Shown here: positions 23,096-26,550 of the stretch, piece after piece | Position numbering within the stretch: position 1 is the stretch's first letter | How the letters are laid out: the number at the start of each line of letters is the position of its first letter | Assembly (NCBI GenBank): GCA_041655595.1 | Contig: JBBAFB010000015.1 | Location: forward strand, 1 to 26,550 | DNA: 26,550 nucleotides | Source: JBBAFB01 sp041655595 | GTDB lineage: Bacteria; Bacillota; DULZ01 | Reading direction: 5' to 3' | Program-made: the position numbers and the translations under genes | The notes under the pieces: generated by a model | What the model was told of the DNA's origin: nothing | Database searches by the model: none | The model's input: the letters and a program-made list of their open reading frames with translations, nothing else

Positions 23096-24164
23096 TGACG
23101 AACCAATCGCTTTAGAAGTGTTAAGCCGTATGCTTAGCGGTTATAAGGAAGTTAGTGTAGTAGGCTCCTATACTTATCCGGCGGAAGCTTTGAGTGAAAT
23201 AATAAAAATGAAGCCGGATGTGGTCTTTTTAGATATTGAAATGCCTAAAATTGACGGTCTGGCTTTTGCAGATACTCTACTTGAAGAATTAGAAAATGTA
23301 GAGATTGTTTTTGTGACCGCTTTTTCCCAATATGCTATCGAGGCCTTTGAGCTAAACGCTATTGATTATCTATTAAAGCCCGTTCAGGAAAAACGCCTTA
23401 GAATGACCATGGAAAGGTTAGAAGAAAAGTTTGTTAAAGTGAAAGGACTCGGCCAAGGACTAAAAATAAATAGCTTTGGTAGTTTTCGGGTTGTGGATTT
23501 TAAGGGGGAGCCCTTGATGTGGCGTACCCAGAAAACCAAAGAATTATTTGCATACCTTTGGATTAATAAAGATCATGGAGTTTCCAAAAACCTTTTATTG
23601 GAATACATTTTTCCTGATAAAGAAATTGACAATGCAACAACACTTTTACATACAACCATCTACCAACTGCGTAAAAACCTAGAAAAGGCAGGTTACCCGG
23701 GTGGAATAATTTTTAAGGATGATTGTTATGTATTGAATTTGCCTGTCAGTTCCGATCTGCAAAAGCTAAAGCAAATTTTAGAATCTAAAACATACCAAGA
23801 AGCTGATTTAAGGGCAGTTATGGAAATTTATCAAGGAGATTTTATTGAAGAAAGTTATTTTTGGGTGATCAGACTTCAACAAAGGTATAAAGAATTGGTA
23901 GTTGGATATTTAGAGAGATTCGCAAAAAAACTTTTATCCGATAGTAGTTTTACTTCTCTTCTTAAAGATTGTTTAGAAAAAATCTACGCCGTGGATCCCT
24001 TTAGTGATGAAATGGCAAAACTATTTATTCAATTCTATGGCCTCCAAAAAAAACGGGCCAGCCTTGATAGTTTTTTTCGGGAATATAAAAAAAATTTACA
24101 AATAGAACTAAATCTGCCACCTTCGAAAGAAACAGTCATTTTATATAAAAAATATATCGTGTAA
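23076..24164 (+). CDS. Response regulator with SARP-like output (REC, winged helix, BTAD)
   Basis: A 362-residue regulator. Residues 1-120 are a receiver of the kind often paired with LytS-type kinases: Asp7/Asp8, phospho-acceptor Asp53 (FLDIEMP), Thr81, Lys101 (YLLKPV). Residues 128-222 look like an OmpR-type winged helix (INSFGSFRVV, WRTQKTKELFAYLW, LLHTTIYQLRKNLEKAG). Residues 223-362 are helical and fit a bacterial transcriptional activation domain (RAVMEIYQGDFIEESYFWVI, RYKELVVGYLERFAKKL, DPFSDEMAKLFIQFY). There is no LytTR domain, although the partner kinase ends in a LytS-type core. GGAGGAG at 23064-23070 lies inside the kinase gene, so translation is coupled. Promoter target unknown; the tandem 11-bp repeat downstream is a candidate. 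Confidence 0.9.
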   Translation: MRAVLIDDEPIALEVLSRMLSGYKEVSVVGSYTYPAEALSEIIKMKPDVVFLDIEMPKIDGLAFADTLLEELENVEIVFVTAFSQYAIEAFELNAIDYLLKPVQEKRLRMTMERLEEKFVKVKGLGQGLKINSFGSFRVVDFKGEPLMWRTQKTKELFAYLWINKDHGVSKNLLLEYIFPDKEIDNATTLLHTTIYQLRKNLEKAGYPGGIIFKDDCYVLNLPVSSDLQKLKQILESKTYQEADLRAVMEIYQGDFIEESYFWVIRLQQRYKELVVGYLERFAKKLLSDSSFTSLLKDCLEKIYAVDPFSDEMAKLFIQFYGLQKKRASLDSFFREYKKNLQIELNLPPSKETVILYKKYIV

Positions 24165-24198
24165 CAATGGAATAAAAGTTATTTTAACTCCACAAGGA

Positions 24199-24222
24199 GC
24201 GGCGGTCACGCCGTTTTTTTTT
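24199..24222 (+). terminator. Intrinsic terminator after the response regulator
   Basis: GCGGCG (24199-24204) pairs with CGCCGT (24209-24214) around a GTCA loop, followed by nine T bases (24214-24222). It separates the kinase-regulator operon from the surface-protein gene. Confidence 0.88.
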
Positions 24223-24286
24223 ATCTGTTGCTTACTAATCACTAATCTACAAATTTTAATTACCACTTGTAACTTTTTACTCCTAG

Positions 24287-24323
24287 GTTTGTTCAGTGTT
24301 TGTTCAGTCCTTTTTGTTACAAT
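24287..24323 (+). promoter_or_regulatory. Tandem 11-bp direct repeat and -10 box, candidate SARP-type promoter of the surface-protein gene
   Basis: GTTTGTTCAGT occurs twice without a gap (24287-24297 and 24298-24308). TTGT also occurs exactly 22 bases upstream (24267-24270). A -10-like TACAAT lies at 24318-24323, nine bases after the repeat, and no -35 box is properly spaced. SARP proteins are known to bind direct repeats of 11-bp period about 8 bp before the -10. The regulator gene just upstream has that type of output domain. The repeat is seen directly; its function is inferred. Confidence 0.5.
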
Positions 24324-24391
24324 TAAATATCATAATCATTCTCAGTAACAAATTAAATAATTTTTCTATTTATATACTTGATTTTTTAAAA

Positions 24392-24411
24392 TTTGCAAAG
24401 CAAATTGCAAA
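24392..24411 (+). repeat. Short perfect inverted repeat in the leader of the surface-protein gene
   Basis: TTTGCAA (24392-24398) and TTGCAAA (24405-24411) are separated by six bases and lie four bases before the Shine-Dalgarno region (24416-24422). It could be an mRNA hairpin or a dimer-binding site. It is short and in AT-rich DNA, so it could arise by chance. Confidence 0.4.
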
Positions 24412-24428
24412 ATTAGGGAGGGTTTTTT

Positions 24429-26513
24429 GTGACAACAAACAGCATGAAGGTCAAAAGAAACGCAATGGGGAAAATAATTATCTTTGCTTTAGTGCTTTTA
24501 GGGGCAGCTTTTGCTTTTCAGTTAGGGGGGAATCTAGCCTTTGCTGATAATGATGGACTAAATGTTTCTATTTCCAAGGATTCCCAAGGGGTTATGGGGA
24601 AAACCAAGACGGTCACAATAAACCTTGAGAACAAAAATGAATCGAAGTGGATATTTAATGTTGGTTTTGAGGTTGAATTAGATGAGGGTCTTGAATGGAA
24701 AAGTAGTCCCATAAGTCCCAATAACGTTATAGAGGTAGGTGGTGAACAGGTATTAGCCTGGGTGGATATTAAGGATTTAGCACCGGAAGAAAAATTCTCC
24801 TTTTCCTTTGATGTGAAAATTAGAGAAACAAAAAGAAATACTGAAGAGGAAGAAGTGGAATTCGGTTCGGAAGTGACCGGTAAGGTAACGGTAGAAGGAA
24901 GCAATAATGCTCAAACCTTTGGTGGCATAAAATCTGAAGGTAACGAGTTTAAAATTAAAGTTATGCCTTATGAAGTGATTTTACATGGAGGAGGAAAGCT
25001 ACTAAAGGGTGCAGGAGATAATACAGGGGCCGGGGATGATGGGTACAGGCAGAAAATAAGAATAGAGATAATAAACAATAGTAAGTATGCAGTTACGGTA
25101 GATGAGCTTACTAATACCATCGCTAATGGCGTGCAAGTTACGGATATCAACAGTTTAAATAGCGACCCCTATACTGAAAATCTTTATAAAGAAGAGAATT
25201 ATGGACAATCCATCTTAGAATGGAAAAACATAGCTTTAGCTCCAGATGAAACGAAAAACATAAGCTATAATGCGGCTATTTTTGATACATTATTTGCATT
25301 TGATGAAGATGGTTTGTTAATAAATCAAGGTGAGATAATCGCAGATGGGAAAGCTTTGCCCATCGAAGTTACTTATAATGGATGTGTTGATGATGAAAGT
25401 TATGTCTACCCCGAAGGAAATGAAGGGGCAAAATGTGAGGGCACAATAGCAAAAAACCTAATTGCCAAGGAAATGATCATAGATAAATCCTTAAGCAAAA
25501 CTGATCTCATAAGTTATGGTGGTGATTTTTACTACACCATAAAAGTAAGAGTTAATCAATACCATGACATGGGAGATATAGTTATTACAGATGCCTTGGG
25601 GGATGGATTAGAGTTTCAAAGTGATTATAAAGATGATGGCTATGAAATAACCGATGGTAGCTTTAAGGTTACCGAGTTTGATTGTCAAACAATCAACAAT
25701 GGTGTAAGAAATCTTGTGTGGACAATATCCAATAGTGAAGAAGGCGAAACAAAGGGGCAATTTAAAAGAAACAGGTCTTATTCTTTGAAATTCCAGGCAA
25801 AAGTTAAAGATGAATGGTATGACGGTAAAGATATTGTGGCAGGAGATTCCTTTGTAAACAATGTTAAAATCCAGGGAACAAATATGGATACGGAGATAGA
25901 AGCGGTAGATAATGCTTCTGTCCATACGAATATACCCCTGCCTTCTATAGAAAAAAAAGTTATTAGTGTAAATGACGAAGAAGATTTCAAAAAAGAAGGT
26001 GAAAGAGTAAAAGCTAATATTGGGGATATTATTGAGTTCCAAATTACTTATAAAGCGGAAAATATTGGTGTTAAACAAAAAGATGTGGAAATAGTAGATA
26101 TCTTTCCTCAAGGTACAGAATTAGTTGAAGGTAGCATTGTGTATGGGGATGAGCAACAAATAATTTGGGAGACTGCCCAAGGGGAAAATGACAAAGAGTA
26201 TATATATATTCCCGGGAATGGCAATACAGAGCCAGATGTGCTTCGTTGGGAATTTACTACCCTTGAAGAAGGTGTAAACAACTTAACTGTTAACTATAAA
26301 GTTGAAGTTAAAGATGAGCCGGTAAATACAAATGCTAAACAAACCTTTAACTTAGCAAAATTAGCAGTGGAAAATACTGCAAGTCGCATTCAGTCTAAAA
26401 GGGCTGAGGTAGGCTTAATCTATACCGAGCCGATTTTAGAAATCACTAAAGTAGCCACCCCGGTTAGCCCCGCATGTTTTTTGCAAGTCCTATTTGGAGA
26501 AAGTTGCAAATAA
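24429..26513 (+). CDS. Secreted DUF11-like repeat surface protein
   Basis: A 694-residue exported protein. The N-terminus has basic residues, a hydrophobic stretch (about 15-33) and a likely signal peptidase site after LAFA (residue 39). Four beta-rich domains follow. Those starting near IDKSLSKTDLISYGGDFYYT and IEKKVISVNDEEDF have the DUF11-type pattern, with GDxxxYTI-like strands and VITDALGDGLEF / VEIVDIFPQGTELVEG. The last 25 residues open another such domain (LEITKVATP) but end in a short tail holding CFLQVLFGESC. There is no LPxTG motif, membrane anchor or S-layer homology domain. A GTG start at 24429 is well placed after GGAGGG (24417-24422). The gene is visibly richer in A+T than the glycolytic genes. 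Adhesive or structural surface function is inferred from domain type. The 37 bases after the stop hold no recognisable feature. Confidence 0.85.
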   Translation: MTTNSMKVKRNAMGKIIIFALVLLGAAFAFQLGGNLAFADNDGLNVSISKDSQGVMGKTKTVTINLENKNESKWIFNVGFEVELDEGLEWKSSPISPNNVIEVGGEQVLAWVDIKDLAPEEKFSFSFDVKIRETKRNTEEEEVEFGSEVTGKVTVEGSNNAQTFGGIKSEGNEFKIKVMPYEVILHGGGKLLKGAGDNTGAGDDGYRQKIRIEIINNSKYAVTVDELTNTIANGVQVTDINSLNSDPYTENLYKEENYGQSILEWKNIALAPDETKNISYNAAIFDTLFAFDEDGLLINQGEIIADGKALPIEVTYNGCVDDESYVYPEGNEGAKCEGTIAKNLIAKEMIIDKSLSKTDLISYGGDFYYTIKVRVNQYHDMGDIVITDALGDGLEFQSDYKDDGYEITDGSFKVTEFDCQTINNGVRNLVWTISNSEEGETKGQFKRNRSYSLKFQAKVKDEWYDGKDIVAGDSFVNNVKIQGTNMDTEIEAVDNASVHTNIPLPSIEKKVISVNDEEDFKKEGERVKANIGDIIEFQITYKAENIGVKQKDVEIVDIFPQGTELVEGSIVYGDEQQIIWETAQGENDKEYIYIPGNGNTEPDVLRWEFTTLEEGVNNLTVNYKVEVKDEPVNTNAKQTFNLAKLAVENTASRIQSKRAEVGLIYTEPILEITKVATPVSPACFLQVLFGESCK

Positions 26514-26550
26514 TTTTTCCATAGTATTGTATCTCCATTTTCCACACTAT

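Noticed and set aside
24296..24547. An 83-residue frame starting before the surface-protein gene
   Set aside because: It overlaps the signal-peptide region of the well-supported GTG-started gene in another frame and has no ribosome binding site.

Overview
The window is 26.5 kb of chromosome from a low- to mid-GC Gram-positive bacterium, most likely a member of the Clostridia (Peptococcaceae or a related lineage). The grounds are the order rapZ-yvcK-whiA, sigma-54 next to an uninterrupted lower-glycolysis operon, strong Shine-Dalgarno sequences with several TTG or GTG starts, and a membrane pyrophosphatase with the potassium-dependent signature. The taxon is an inference. All genes lie on the + strand.

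Layout. Positions 1-3200 hold the 3' end of uvrA, uvrC and a nicotinamidase-like cysteine hydrolase. Positions 3783-9293 hold a Cof-type HAD phosphatase, then rapZ, yvcK, whiA and rpoN. Positions 9459-15628 encode the five enzymes from glyceraldehyde-3-phosphate to phosphoenolpyruvate (gap, pgk, tpi, gpmI, eno). No cggR repressor gene lies in front of gap; instead a perfect 9-bp inverted repeat brackets its likely promoter. secG and a membrane pyrophosphatase gene (hppA) follow and end in a textbook terminator. Next come an Est30-type esterase and a PaaI-type thioesterase. From 20006 to 24164 lie a very large sensor protein with two histidine-kinase cores and a receiver domain, and an overlapping response regulator with a SARP/BTAD-type output. 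A secreted DUF11-like surface protein closes the window.

Two things stand out. First, four long gaps (after the cysteine hydrolase, gpmI, hppA and the esterase) are filled almost from stop codon to Shine-Dalgarno by one family of mosaic repeats. Its ends are arrays of a decamer near TTAGACCATG, in opposite orientation at the two ends; its cores fold back on themselves; and one copy carries an exact 69-bp tandem repeat. These elements have no credible gene and look like non-autonomous interspersed elements. Second, the gap between the SARP-type regulator and the surface-protein gene contains a perfect 11-bp tandem repeat ending 9 nt before a TACAAT -10-like box. This is the geometry expected of a SARP-activated promoter, and it suggests a local circuit: double kinase, then BTAD regulator, then surface protein.

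Housekeeping assignments are firm. The repeat family, the operators and the circuit rest on sequence patterns and have not been tested.
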